Source: Gerris lacustris
Taxonomy: Eukaryota; Arthropoda; Insecta; Hemiptera; Gerridae
Assembly: GCA_951217055.1 (NCBI GenBank)
Contig: OX578280.1
Span: 12,563,394-12,627,393, forward strand
DNA length: 64,000 nucleotides
Reading direction: 5' to 3'
Of the stretch, positions 20,006 to 30,877 are shown piece after piece (position 1 is the stretch's first letter; each line of letters opens with the position of its first letter). The notes beneath the pieces were generated by a model that saw only the letters and a program-made list of their open reading frames with translations, did no database searches and was not told the origin of the DNA. A program made the translations under genes and the position numbers.

Positions 20006-20500
20006 TTATTATGCTTTTACAACCTATTTTTGTCAAATTTATTTAATATTTAAATTTGCCAAAATTGTTTTCATTTCTTATAGTCCAGGAGATAGCGTGC
20101 AAAAAAGTGTCTGACTAACATCAAGCTAGAATTTTGTATACAAGTCAATCTTTTAGCGCCTTTTAAGAATATGTGGTCGGCTAAGTTCGTCTGCGGGACA
20201 TAGCTTGGCAATAGGCGTTTGAAAAAAACAAACCGGTGGAGAGCGGCCATGTCTCACCAATTATGGTGGACAATGTGATTTTCATGATCCTGAGTACAGA
20301 ATTAGTTAGTAGACCAAAAATCAAGTTGATGTTAGTTTGTCCGTTGACAGGGGACCACGTTGATTTTTAGTAATATTTGAATAACTAACCTATCAAGTGT
20401 TAAAATAATATGTATACAAGATTCTAGCTTGATGTTAGTCAGACACTTTTTTGCACGCTATCTCCTGGACTATTACGTGAATTTAAAGTATCGATTTACC
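20006..20500 (+). mobile_element. second, partial HLE-1 split by a MITE
   Basis: TTATGCTTTTACAACCTATT and GCCAAAATTGTTTTCATTTC match the 5' body of HLE-1 copies h and j. The match resumes after the MITE with CGTGAATTTAAAGTATCGAT. Its 5' tip and 3' end are missing or lie further right. Confidence 0.7.
20081..20472. mobile_element. PIF/Harbinger-like MITE with TTA duplication
   Basis: The terminal inverted repeats are over 60 bp and nearly perfect, starting TAGTCCAGGAGATAGCGTGC and ending CGCTATCTCCTGGACTA. TTA stands on both sides (20078-20080 and 20473-20475). The empty site is visible in HLE-1 copy j (57564-58169), where the corresponding HLE-1 sequence has only one TTAC. That confirms both the element ends and the 3-bp duplication typical of PIF/Harbinger. 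No transposase. Confidence 0.85.
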
Positions 20501-20829
20501 AAAATTAAAATAAAACTTACTACTAGTAACAAACCATTTAAACTCCAGTCTTACTCAGGTCTATAGGGCATTAATAAATCTTATTTCTACTCCATGTTTG
20601 GCTATATTTCACCTCCTTTGCGGCTTCTTCAGGCCTTTATTAATTCCTTCTTTTATATTACAATACACATTTTTCCTTTAAATGTCTTACACCCAGTAAT
20701 TCTATCTGTGCATCGTGCGTCTACACTTTTTTTTCCTTTCTAATGATCCACTGTTCTCTATTAAATGTTACTTTCAATTAAAACATTAATTTTCTCTTAG
20801 AGAAAATACGTTTTGAGTGTGAGTGTATT
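20501..20829. other. nothing recognised
   Basis: No feature supported. Confidence 0.5.
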
Positions 20830-21109
20830 TATGATAAGAGTATATGGGAGCAAAAATGGGCTAATTTATGACCTTATACCATACAAATTTTATTAAAATT
20901 GAACGTTTAGTTTTTAAGAAAGGTTGGTTCGCAAAAATTGAGCGAGAGAACAACAGACCGACAGAAGACAGACGCAGAACAAAAAATGTTCTCTGATATC
21001 TGAAACGAATTTCTGTCTTTGAATTTTTGAAATCGGAGACATAAAATATTTCCATTTTCAGAACGATCGCACGTAGCTTTCGTTACCTTCGGTAAGCTCG
21101 GAAGCAAAA
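20830..21109 (+). mobile_element. HLE-1 copy b, 5'-truncated
   Basis: It contains ATATGGGAGCAAAAATGGGC, AAATTTTATTAAAATTGAAC (core), CAGACCGACAGAAGACAGAC and the 3' hairpin GCTTTCGTTACCTTCGGTAA with GCTCGGAAGCAAAA. The first arm base change GCTTTC opens one pair of the stem. Confidence 0.85.
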
Positions 21110-21400
21110 TATTATTTATTTGAGGTAAATGTAGTCAACTTGACAATCTAACCTTTATGAGGATAAATTGGAAAGTCAGAAATAATTATTTTTATAGTTT
21201 ATTGTTAGAAAATATGGCTGTAACGCATGGTAGTGAAAAGAGTCCTAGTCTTATAATTAACGCCAGGGGATTTTCCTCATAGAAGAATAATACAATAAAA
21301 ACTAGTAGTAACCATTTACAACCGTTTATGTTTATATAAATATAACCTCAATTAAAGGTTTAATCTCAGCGAATAGAAGCGAGACATAACATCAATATTA
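21110..21400. other. nothing recognised
   Basis: AT-rich spacer between HLE-1 b and HLE-2 copy 1. Confidence 0.4.
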
Positions 21401-21862
21401 ATCTTGTCATGGACAAGGAATCAAACCCGGTCTCTCTCCGTCTGCGTTTAAAGCTATTTTCTCAAGGAACTAGATTTTTCCCGGGAAATCGACTTACATT
21501 CGTATTGGAATAGACTACATTTTAGAATTTTTTTAATCAAAATCGTCGGAACCGTTTTTTGTGAAATAATTTTATTTTACGTTGTTTCAGAGTTATTGGG
21601 GGGGGTGGTAGGTGGTGCCTCCAAATTCAGTGCTAAAATTCATTATTCGATTTCACCTCGGGGTATGATTTTTCTGAACAGATATGCCGAATTTCATCAA
21701 AATCGGTCCGGTAGTTTGACTCCACGCGTCTGCACAGACGAGAAACAGATTTTTAAAAAAAAAAACACCTTTTTGAACTCAGGGGACCTCAAAACGTGTA
21801 AACCCATCAAAATTTAATCCTCGAGCCATCACAATACTTTCTCTTTATTTGAGAAAGTAAAA
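21401..21862 (+). mobile_element. HLE-2 copy 1
   Basis: It reads, in order, a B-box-like block in antisense (AATCAAACCCGGTCTCTCTC), ACTAGATTTTTCCCGGGAAA, the core GAATTTCATCAAAATCGG, CACAGACGAGAAACAG and the 3' hairpin TACTTTCTC...GAGAAAGTA (21835-21859) followed by A's. The small plus-strand frame at 21596-21817 only reflects the core. The 5' hairpin seen in the other copies was not found, so the left end is probably lost. Confidence 0.8.
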
Positions 21863-22465
21863 AAAGTATTAAAAATCATTACTAATTTCATAAACTTAAT
21901 GAACATATTTATCGGATCGGTTTATATTAATTTTTAATCGAGTATTGAGTATTAACTGTTTCTCGTAATTTAACCGGAAAATTCTAGTTTCCTCGTTAGT
22001 AATTTTCAACCAATTACAATAAAACGTATATAAATTTGAGTAACACGGTAATTAAAAAGCTATTGATCTTAATGAATTTAAATTTGGATAGAGTTGAGTG
22101 AGTAGACAGTAACTAAATTATTGTTTTACCTTAAATCCTAGGAATTAGATTTGAGAAACAGAGACCCACCTTATTTAATTTAACATTTCATTAAATTGTG
22201 TCTTCTATATTAAACAAATAGAGTTTAGAAACTTTAATACAGTAATTGATTATCATAAAGTTTTATATCAACAATGATGATTTTCATATAAATGGAATAA
22301 TATAATAATAGAAATTGTTATATTTCTTCCTCCAAATATATTTATAAGTAATTAATATTATTAATTTAGTATAAATAATGTTTTATTTTTGTAACTTACT
22401 GCTACTTAACTTACTTAATACATTTTAAAATTCCAACCTTCTAAAATCCTTTTCATTTTTCAAAT
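21863..22465. other. nothing recognised
   Basis: Very AT-rich, no repeat family recognised. Confidence 0.5.
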
Positions 22466-22771
22466 TAAAATATTAAATACAAATAGCTAAGTATTAAAAA
22501 CAAATAGCTAAATATTAAATAAAAAGAGCTAAATATTAAATATAAATAGCTAAAAATTAAAAACGAATCGCTAAATTCGAATATAAATAGCTAAATATTA
22601 AATAAAACAGATAAATATTAAATATAAATAGCTACATATTAAATACAAATAGCTACATATTAAATACAAATAGCTAAATATTAAATAAAAACAGCTAAGT
22701 ATTAAAAAAGAAAAAAAAAAATCAAAATAAATAAATAAATATATATTATAAATAGCTAAAAATTAATAAAC
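22466..22771. repeat. AT-rich minisatellite (TAGCTAAATATTAAATACAAA), left part
   Basis: A unit of about 20-23 bp, CTAAATATTAAATACAAATA or variants with ACATATT or AAAACAG, recurs more than ten times. It continues beyond HLE-3 at 23461-23580, so the array was split by that insertion. Confidence 0.9.
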
Positions 22772-23460
22772 AGGTCAAGTGTGTGCTAGTCACCACACAG
22801 CGAGGGTCCGTAGGCCACACTATATAGTGTTTAACTGTAAAGTGTATAAAAAGTGTTTTTTTAAAATCCTAAAAAGCTTACTTTGAACCATTCTAAGGGT
22901 CTGATATTCTCAAAACACACTCTGATAAAGTATTTTTTGCCACTGAACCGGACTACAACCATATAAATACATCGGAAAGACCATAATTTAAAAAAAAACG
23001 TATTTTGTCAATAAAAAATAAAATAATATTTTTTTCGAAATTTCCAAAAAGTGGTATCTTTACTTTTGGTCGAAGAATGTTCAGGAATTTTTTCAGATTT
23101 TTTGCACTTCACATAAGTGAGATAGAGGGGGGGGGGGACACGTTTCAAACCCACTTCAAACTCCCTACGCTCGCCCTATCAAAGTTATAACCAAAGGATT
23201 ATATATTTTTGTAATCAGCTCGACGTACCCTTTCGTATGATACCCCTCACGGTGTCGAAAAAAAAAGTAAAATTTTTAACCCTTAAGTTTTTTTTAAGTC
23301 GCTATATTTTTAAAATATGTGGGCAGGTACAAGACACATACATGCCAAATTTCAAAGTGATCGGACGAAAGGTGTAGCCGTGAGAGCACGCGAGAGGACG
23401 GACGGACAGACACACGCAGGAAAATATAAGGGTCCTTGGTTTTGCCTACGGACCCTAAAA
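22772..23460 (+). mobile_element. HLE-3 copy 1, inserted in the minisatellite
   Basis: The 5' hairpin GTGTG...CACAC lies in CAAGTGTGTGCTAGTCACCA CACAG. It is followed by AGGGTCCGTAGGC. The core is CCAAATTTCAAAGTGATCGG, then GACGGACGGACAGACACACG, then the terminal hairpin AGGGTCC (23429-23435)...GGACCCT with AAAA. GCCTACGGACCCT at the 3' end is the exact reverse complement of the 5' AGGGTCCGTAGGC. A 61-residue frame at 23005-23190 recurs in copy 2 (39944) but shows no domain, so I do not call it a gene. Confidence 0.85.
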
Positions 23461-23580
23461 AGCTAAATATTAAATACAAATAGCTACATATTAAATAAAT
23501 GGTTAAATATTAAATAAAAATAACTAAATATTAAATAAAAACAGCTAAATATTAAATTCAAATAGCTAAATATTAAATTT
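23461..23580. repeat. AT-rich minisatellite, right part
   Basis: AGCTAAATATTAAATACAAA and variants continue the array interrupted by HLE-3. Confidence 0.9.
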
Positions 23581-24350
23581 TTAGTTTTATCTATGTATAA
23601 ATTCAAAATAAGCTTAAAAGCTGCAAGATTTAAATTGTTCTATATAAATAATTTAAAAAAATATTATTTTAAATATATATATTACATACCTACATTATTA
23701 TATAAGACACATAAAAATGTTTGAAAAGAAGGAATTCTACACTACAACTTCAAGGCGACAAAATCCATATTTAATACACCATATAGGTAAGTTATCGCTG
23801 GGACCATTTAAAAAAAAAAACATAATATTGGCTTAAAGCCCAGTAAGACTGTAGTTTGAAAGCCCGCATTCTAACTATATTTGTTTAGGAAACATTTTAA
23901 ACCCCCATTAATTATTTCAGGATATCTAATATTTTATTCATGTCAACAACTTTAAATGAATTAGTGTCCTGTTCGGAAATACAACCTACAGAAGGAAAAA
24001 GAGAGAAAAATAGAACCCTACGCTTTAATTATAATTTACATAAAAGCAAGTAAAAAGGTTCTTCTTCTTCTGCAGGTGATGTATGTATGGTTTGTAATCA
24101 TGTTTAGATAAAGTGTTAAAAGTTGTTTGTAGGGTCTTAAGCAATAAAGTCATTTGTCCTTGTCAAGTCAAGGACAAATAGAAAATGAAGGAAAAAAAAA
24201 GATTCTTGGCAATCCATTGATTATTTTAATTAAGAATTCTTCAAATGCTTACCACACCTAGAAAACTATATAAGTATGTCTGTACTTCAAAGAAACAATT
24301 TATAGTTTAAACTTTCTTTTAATCCAGAAGAATTAGGGAAGCAAAAAAAA
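23581..24350. other. nothing recognised
   Basis: AT-rich, scattered A runs, no gene or repeat recognised. Confidence 0.5.
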
Positions 24351-24352
24351 AA

Positions 24353-24402
24353 AATGAAATATTTTGCTTCCAAGCTTATTGTATCATTCTGAAGAACATT
24401 AG
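24353..24402 (-). mobile_element. HLE-1 3'-end fragment, degraded
   Basis: ATTTTGCTTCCAAGCTTATT and CATTCTGAAGAACATTAGAT match the inverted HLE-1 3' end with decayed hairpin. Confidence 0.5.
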
Positions 24403-24423
24403 ATAAGGGAGATATGTTAAAGG

Positions 24424-24598
24424 AATAACACAAACTGTCTCTCAACGTAAATTGATAAGACTTTAATATCTAAGGAACTTACAGCATTCAAAAGGCCATC
24501 ATCAGTGCCAATATTGCTGAAGAAAAAAAGTTACATTAATAAAATTATTTAGTAAGAGATGAGACTCTATTTACGTGGAGGGACAGTTTGTGTTATTT
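24424..24598. mobile_element. MITE-T, complete fold-back copy
   Basis: AATAACACAAACTGTCTCTC at the left pairs with GGACAGTTTGTGTTATT at the right. The interior has TTCAAAAGGCCATCATCAGT and a centre ATTGCTGAAGAAAAAAAGTT. The inner part of one arm is the progenitor of the tandem array at 2605-3340. Another copy is at 51864-52715. Confidence 0.85.
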
Positions 24599-24635
24599 AT
24601 TCAGAAGAACGTTTATTTTGGTTCTGAATTAAAAT

Positions 24636-25000
24636 AATTACAAGATAAAAAGAACTTTTTATATACTACGTTTTTAAATTTTCTGTTGACATATGTAATG
24701 ACAATATAATAATATTGTCATGATGTATAATATAATAATAGTCATGATAATATAATAATAGTCATGATAATATAATAATAGTCATTGATATAATATAATG
24801 GCAAAACAAATAAAATAACTTGCGGATTAACTTACTTTCCATACAGCAATATTTGCTAAAAAGTAATTAAATTCTGCTGAAAGATGACTAAAAGTATTAA
24901 AATAATGCATTGTCATCGTGTTCTGAGCTATTATAAAAGTTTCAAATGTTTAGCTAATCGGGAAGTTAGTTAAAAATCGATTGCAAGATTTGTAATTACC
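24636..25000 (+). mobile_element. F11 MITE-like repeat, copy 1
   Basis: ACAAGATAAAAAGAACTTTT then TATATACTACGTTTTTAAAT begins the copy. TTTCCATACAGCAATATTTG, TGCATTGTCATCGTGTTCTG and AGTTAGTTAAAAATCGATTG follow. The inverted copy at 48737-49092 matches throughout. A further copy is at 40436-40745. ACTACGTTTTTA and TAAAAACGTAGT form its inverted ends in the complete copy. Confidence 0.8.
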
Positions 25001-25060
25001 CCTGTGTATCCAAATCCTAGACCAAAATTTTCCCATGGTGCATGATTGGTCTTTTTTTTA
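25001..25060 (+). repeat. F13 fragment
   Basis: TACCCCTGTGTATCCAAATC, ACCAAAATTTTCC and ATGGTGCATGATTGGTC match 30343-30480 with an internal deletion. Confidence 0.7.
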
Positions 25061-26314
25061 TTAACACCTGCATATTCACAATTAACCGTTCGATTTTAAA
25101 CAAATTTGGGTTGTTCGTCAAAAATAGCCCAGAGATTATCATATACTTATTCCAACCGTCTGGGAGACTTAAATATTGCTCAATTCCAATTTGCGCCTTT
25201 TATTCATAAAAAACAAAACTTTTTTTTATCAGATTAAAAAGGGGGTGGGGAGAGAATTAAATTAATTAGACAATAATGAATCGTAAAAGCAAATCATGAT
25301 TATAGGTCGCGTTGAAGCTATGTGCCACACTAATTGGCAGACTATTTTAAAGATTAACGAAACACATTAAATATACCCTCAGACGGAGAGAATAATAATC
25401 TGAACTTTTATTATTCTTAACTCCAGACAACCTTGTACAGAACGCAAGAACATCAAAAGATTTATAAATCGTTAGGAGTTAGAAGAAAAGGTGGAGATGG
25501 TGCAACATTCCTCAGTTCTATTAGCTTGCGGGAGAGAACGACAAATATAATAAAACAGACGTATAAATCAATGCGAAGAATGGTTCAAAGGTAAAACAAG
25601 AACCCATCTGCTGATAATTGAACAAATACTTTTACGTTTTGCCACCTTTGTTACTGGAAACACATCACGTAATACTTTAAAAGGGAAAGAGGCGAGAAAT
25701 GCAACAGGAGAGATAATATATCAATACAATACAAGAGACGAAACTAAATGTTACACAATGTTTGTAAAAAAACAAAAAAAAACAGATGCAGTTAAAAAAA
25801 CATTTAAGACAAATTATTGTTAATTATTTGGTATAGAATATATAATCCTTTTGTTGGGTTACTAATAGCTATAATACTATTAAAATATTTTGTGTAATAG
25901 ATAAAGTAAGGGTAAATAATATTACTAACGTAAAAGCGCATATTATTCCAAATTTAGTAATGTTTAAAACATAGAAAATTCTATTTAAGCGGGATATAAA
26001 CGATAAATCGACGATAATTTAAACATCACAACGAACACAAGCTCATATTTATATAAAAATAAATGACTAATAATAAAAGCTAAATCCTCTTTCCATAATT
26101 AATTTTAATTTTAATGAACGAGTGTCTTCAAACTAATGAAAGTCAAAAATTAATTTGGTTGAGAGTCTTTCGTTTCTATTATTTTATCAATTCCACTTAC
26201 GAGCTTTTATTGCACTAATAATAGTGTACATTTATTAGTAAGCTCGAATGAATACTAAAATTTAGTTGACGAATGAGAGTCAAGACTTTTTAAAATGACA
26301 ATCGAATTAAAGAA
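25061..26314. other. mostly unassigned; HLE-1 5'-tip fragment at 25306-25349
   Basis: GAAGCTATGTGCCACACTAA then TTGGCAGACTATTTT (25313-25347) is the HLE-1 5' tip on the minus strand, with its hairpin intact and the body lost. The rest is AT-rich without a recognised gene. Confidence 0.6.
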
Positions 26315-26880
26315 AAATAGACTGCCAATTAGTGTGGCACATAGCTTCCTCGCATCTATCATGAACTTTATTGTTATATTACTTTATTGTTATATTGTTT
26401 AAAAATTATTAACAGATTTTAGCGATCTTTAACACATCTTAGGGGTGTCGCTGTTGGTTTAACTAAAAAATTGTATTTGAAAAAAATGTTTGTCTCATTA
26501 AATAGATGAAGTTTGATTTTTTTCCCGACCTAAAATTCCAATTTTAATTTTGAAGTTCACGTTTACACGAGAGTTGCTCGTGAACGCTTGGACGGATAAC
26601 GTTGTCCAACGAACTCGTCCTCGGCATTGGTAAAATGAACATGTCTACCAAATTTCATCAAAATCGGTCGACATTTACTCAAGTTATCGTCGCACGTTTC
26701 ATAATTCGCGGACACACAGACCGACAGACAGACAGACAGACAGACACGGAACCAAAAATGTTCCCTGATGTCTGAAACGGATTTCTGTCTTGGAATTTTT
26801 AAAATCGGAGGCATAAAAGTTTTTCGTTCTCAAAAGTGAACACAATGCTTCCGTTACCTTCGGTAAGCTCGGAAGCAAAA
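26315..26880 (+). mobile_element. HLE-1 copy d (complete, subfamily 2)
   Basis: The 5' end AATAGACTGCCAATTAGTGT then GGCACATAGCTTCCTCGC forms a TGCCA/TGGCA hairpin. The core AAATTTCATCAAAATCGG is near 26651, followed by (GACA)5 at about 26719-26742, then GTCTGAAACGGATTTCTGTC. The 3' hairpin is GCTTCCGTTACC...GGTAAGCTCGGAAGC plus AAAA (ends 26880). The interior between tip and core (TTAGGGGTGTCGCTGTTGGT, GTTGTCCAACGAACTCGTCC) differs from copies a, h and j but matches copy g. Confidence 0.9.
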
Positions 26881-26992
26881 AAATATTGAAGATAACCCCA
26901 TTAAAATATTTTAAATTTGTATAAGAAAATGAGACAATTATAAAGTGGCAAATTGTAGATTAAAATGGTAATAAAAGTGAAAGAATTGATAA

Positions 26993-27042
26993 GTAGTCTG
27001 CCAATTTATGTGGCATATCGCTTCCACGCGTTCTACTATTAA
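26993..27042 (+). mobile_element. HLE-1 5'-tip fragment
   Basis: GTAGTCTGCCAATTTATGTG then GCATATCGCTTCCACGCG is a diverged HLE-1 5' tip; the body is missing and a piggyBac-like MITE follows closely. Confidence 0.75.
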
Positions 27043-27077
27043 ATAAATGGCCATTCGCAGTGGGGCCACACTTATTA

Positions 27078-27710
27078 TTAACCCGTAACTGGTGAGGTGC
27101 TTTTTATGTTACTTAACTGGTGAGGTTGGGTTACAGATACCCAGAACTTTTCCCCCCTCTCAGCAAATTTACTAGTTGGGATAAATAACAAATAGCTGCA
27201 TGTAGTATTAAAAGTAACTTTTATTTATAATCTAAAACAATTCTTTGCACATAAAAACTAAATGGGGCCAACAAATAAGATAAGTAAAAAAATAATAATA
27301 AAAGTGCTATACAAATTTTGTGTATTGTTTAATTTATATAATTTGAATATTTGAATTAAAATTTTGAGAAAAAATTATTGTATTTATGAAATTTAATGTT
27401 AATACTAGTAAAAAAATTAAAAATTAAATTGTTATTTTATAAAAATAAGTTTTTACTATACAAATTACATAGTAAAAAAAGAGTAACTTAACTGGTGAGG
27501 TTGGGTTAGGAATACCCTAAATTTCTGGAAATAGCCCAAAAAACAAAACAACTCACGTTTAGCGCAACCTAAGATCTTCAAACCAACAGATAATAAACTG
27601 ATTTGAAGGTACATGAGAGGACACAGGCCCCGTCCTAACCCTCTAGTAATAATTTATCAACACAGTATTCCATGGGTATCTCACACCCAACCTCACCAGT
27701 TACGGGTTAA
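27078..27710. mobile_element. piggyBac-like MITE with TTAA duplication
   Basis: TTAA at 27078-27081 and 27707-27710 flank perfect 17-bp inverted repeats, CCCGTAACTGGTGAGGT and ACCTCACCAGTTACGGG. TTAA targets with CCC/GGG tips are diagnostic of piggyBac. Two direct internal repeats of TTAACTGGTGAGGTTGGGTT (near 27113 and 27487) echo the tip. The 625-bp interior has no ORF, so it is non-autonomous. Confidence 0.92.
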
Positions 27711-28099
27711 GGAATATTAAATTTGCGCACATAAAAAATTAATTCAAATATAAAAATTGAAATATTAATTAAAATTAATATGGAACCCTATTAATTATAT
27801 TGACAAGTAAGTAGTAGCCTACGGAACCTAAAGGCAAATCAACTATTTTTTGACATTTTCATGTTTAGGCTGTGCTACATAACTCGAAAAGCGTTACTAA
27901 AAAACGTTACCCGGTGTGTCAAGGAGTTAGAAAGGTATAGGAGGTGTGCACAGTCTGTCTCCAGCTGTTTTTTTTTTCGAAATCGGATAATTATTTTTTA
28001 AGATACAGGTGGTTAATAAAACAAAGTTGTGGGTCGATGTTCAAAGGGATCACTTATTTTAAACCAACATTAAATTTGTTAAAAAAAAGAAGTTGAAAT
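27711..28099. other. nothing recognised
   Basis: No supported feature. Weak similarity to older HLE sequence cannot be excluded (GGATAATTATTTTTTAAGAT). Confidence 0.4.
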
Positions 28100-28390
28100 T
28101 AATATGAGATCAATAATAGGCCAATATGAACTAATATTCAAATTTAATCAAAATCGGACGAGTAGTTTTTAAGAGAGGGGGTTAAAAACAAACGTTGAAC
28201 GACAGACTGACAGACAGAAACGAAACTAAAATATTCCCTGATAATGGTGAAGAATGAAGAAGAACATAATATTATATAAGGAAATAATATATAAGAACAT
28301 AAAGAATGATGAAGACATAACAAATTAATATTCGTTCTTCAAAATAATCAGGCAACATTTCGGTCCCTTTCAATAAGCTCGGAAGCAAAA
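28100..28390 (+). mobile_element. HLE-1 copy f, degraded
   Basis: CAAATTTAATCAAAATCGGA (core), CGACAGACTGACAGACAG and a decayed 3' end (TTTCGGTCCCTTTCAATAAG then CTCGGAAGCAAAA) identify it. A short duplication with ATATAAGAACATAAAGAATG interrupts the 3' third. Confidence 0.75.
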
Positions 28391-28936
28391 TGGAGTAGAT
28401 AAATGATTTTGTTAAAAAATAATTTGAAAATAGTTTATAATTCACAAAGATAGATGTGGAAATAATAAAATACAGTCAAGGAAATATTGTCAAAACATTT
28501 AGAAACGATACAAATCAAATAAATGTTCACAAATGTCTATAGAAACATTTAAGACATTTTTTAAATAAACGAATTCATTAGTACGTAAAATGAATTGAAT
28601 TCTTCAGTTTAATTAAACTAAATTTAAACACAAGTCATAAAATATTGAATACAACGAAATAAAATAACATGATAATTAATTTTAGTTTCCGTGTTTTAAC
28701 TTTTCTTGTTAGTATATTATCTTAAATAAAGGTGGTCGAGCAAATTTATTTAAGATGGCACCGGCACGACTGTGTATATTCCACGATTTCTTAGCCAATT
28801 TTAATTGCAAAAATATAAAAGAATTAAAATCTTACATAATACAAATTTCTACACTAAGAAACAATTTAAAAAAAAGACAACATTTTCTAGCCAGATTTAT
28901 AAATAATTTGACTTTGTTTAACATCTTGTTACATTA
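28391..28936. other. nothing recognised
   Basis: AT-rich. A 60-residue open frame at 28755-28937 has no recognisable family. Confidence 0.5.
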
Positions 28937-29086
28937 GGTTTGTTCCAACCACACTTTAAACTAGTTTCAAACTAGTTCCAAACTGTACGACGCATGCGCA
29001 TTAGCGAAAAACGATCAAGTGTGGTCCGATGCGCATGCGTCGGACAGTTTCAAACCAGTTTGAAGTGTGGTTGGAACAAATCTATT
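28937..29086. mobile_element. 150-bp palindromic MITE
   Basis: GGTTTGTTCCAACCACACTT and AAGTGTGGTTGGAACAAATC are inverted tips. Further in, GCATGCGCATTAGCG pairs imperfectly with CCGATGCGCATGCGTCGGAC. The element is an almost complete fold-back, with the short spacer AAAACGATCAAGTGTGG. TA or TTA flanks both ends, but the duplication is not certain. Confidence 0.85.
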
Positions 29087-29955
29087 ATAAATATATTCAT
29101 GATATTATTGCCGGACTGACAGGTATACAACATTAACCTTGCTATTCTGGTCCAGATACCTTGATTATTATTTTTTTTTTTTCTTAGAGGTCATTCACGT
29201 AAAATAATATTAAATAATAATTCGAAATAGCTCTCTAATCGACTAATTTGTAAAAAAAAAAAAAAATAAAAAAATAAAAAAAAATACATGTATTATTATA
29301 TTCGCCTACCGGTATTTTAATTTTAATATCTTGTTTCATATTCCTTCCTTAAACATGCTTCAATTTAATTTAATTAAAAAAAAAAACTATATTTTTTGGT
29401 TATAACAGTTAAACACCGTAAAATTTCTAAATGAAATCGACATCTTTAGAATCTATAATGCTTAAAAAATCATTAATACAGTATTGTAAAATTACTTATT
29501 TAAAAACCAAAAAAAAAAAAAACATTTAATTCCCTATATTTAACCTATATACATCCTGATCCAATTATGAATACAAAATAATGTAAATGATACTGCGTTT
29601 AGTCCCTAAACAAATTATGCAAGTTCTTTTTTTTATCGTTACCTCTCCAGAAAGATTTTAAACATAATTAATTCTTAGTCACACCCAGAGCTAATCAGTT
29701 TGTGTAGAGCACACTTAATTTTTATATAGAAGGGTATTTAACGTAGGATAATTTTTCATTACATTTTTTTATAGTTAGAAGTGTAAATTACAGTGGAAAT
29801 TAACTTAGTTACTTCCTTTAAGAGTAAATTTCCTGTTTATACCTTTACAAATTAATATTAATCGATTTTGAATAAATTGACGAATTTAAATGGTTTTTAT
29901 TAGCGAATTTTCGAAGAAAATTAAGCTATTACAATGGCTTCAAAATTTTTGTAAT
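29087..29955. other. nothing recognised
   Basis: Very AT-rich with poly-A stretches at 29250-29285 and 29507-29522. No gene. Confidence 0.5.
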
Positions 29956-30515
29956 GCGAAATTTTGAAAATTTACTCCATGGAAATCCGTTTTAGACCCA
30001 TTCTGAATCGATTCCTAAAACTTAACACTTTCTTATGTATGTATGTATATATGTACATGTGTCACTCCAGACGATATCTCCCCTTAGGATGCACTTAAAA
30101 ATTTCAAACAAATTTTAAAATGTCAATTATATCAAAAGAAAGGGTGAGTTGGCCAGAATTTTTGGAGTCCACTTAGGGGTCAAATTTTGACCATTTAGGT
30201 TCATAAAAACATGTTTTTTTCATTTTACCCCCTTCTTATATGAAAATATGACAAAAACGTACATAACAACTATTACTGTACTCCTAGAGAGCTTTCCAAC
30301 GTCATGCATCTTGAAGGGTTTATACTATTTAGACTTTTGTACCCCATACCCCTGTGTACATAATTTTTTTTTTCACCCGTCCAAATTCTAAACCAAAATT
30401 TTCCTATATTATCCATAAGCCAATAATACGCAGATTTCTCTGAAAATTCGCTCATTAAGTCATGGTGCATGACTGGACCTTTTACTTTTAGCGAAATTTA
30501 CTAAAAATTCCGCCT
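29956..30515 (+). repeat. F13 repeat, long copy
   Basis: It contains CTTATGTATGTATGTATATA, CACTTAGGGGTCAAATTTTG, TACCCCATACCCCTGTGTAC and AGTCATGGTGCATGACTGG. The last part recurs at 25001-25060. TCATGGTGCATGA is a near palindrome. Class unknown. Confidence 0.6.
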
Positions 30516-30671
30516 TATGATTGAATAATAATATTAATATCGATCGAAACGTTAGTAAATAAGGAAGTTTTTCCTGAAGTCCGACAAGTTTAAGCTCTGT
30601 TCTCTACCAAGTTATGGAACTACAAAAAAATGTATGTTTTAATTTTATTTCTAAAAATTCAATTTGTATCA

Positions 30672-30805
30672 TTTTGCTTCCGAGCTTACCGAAGGTAACG
30701 GAAGCATTGTGTTCACTTTTGAGAACGAAAAACTTTTATGCCTCCGATTTCAAAAATTTCAGGACAGAAATCCGTTTCAGACATCAGGGAACATTTTTGG
30801 TCTCG

Positions 30806-30877
<72 letters not shown>

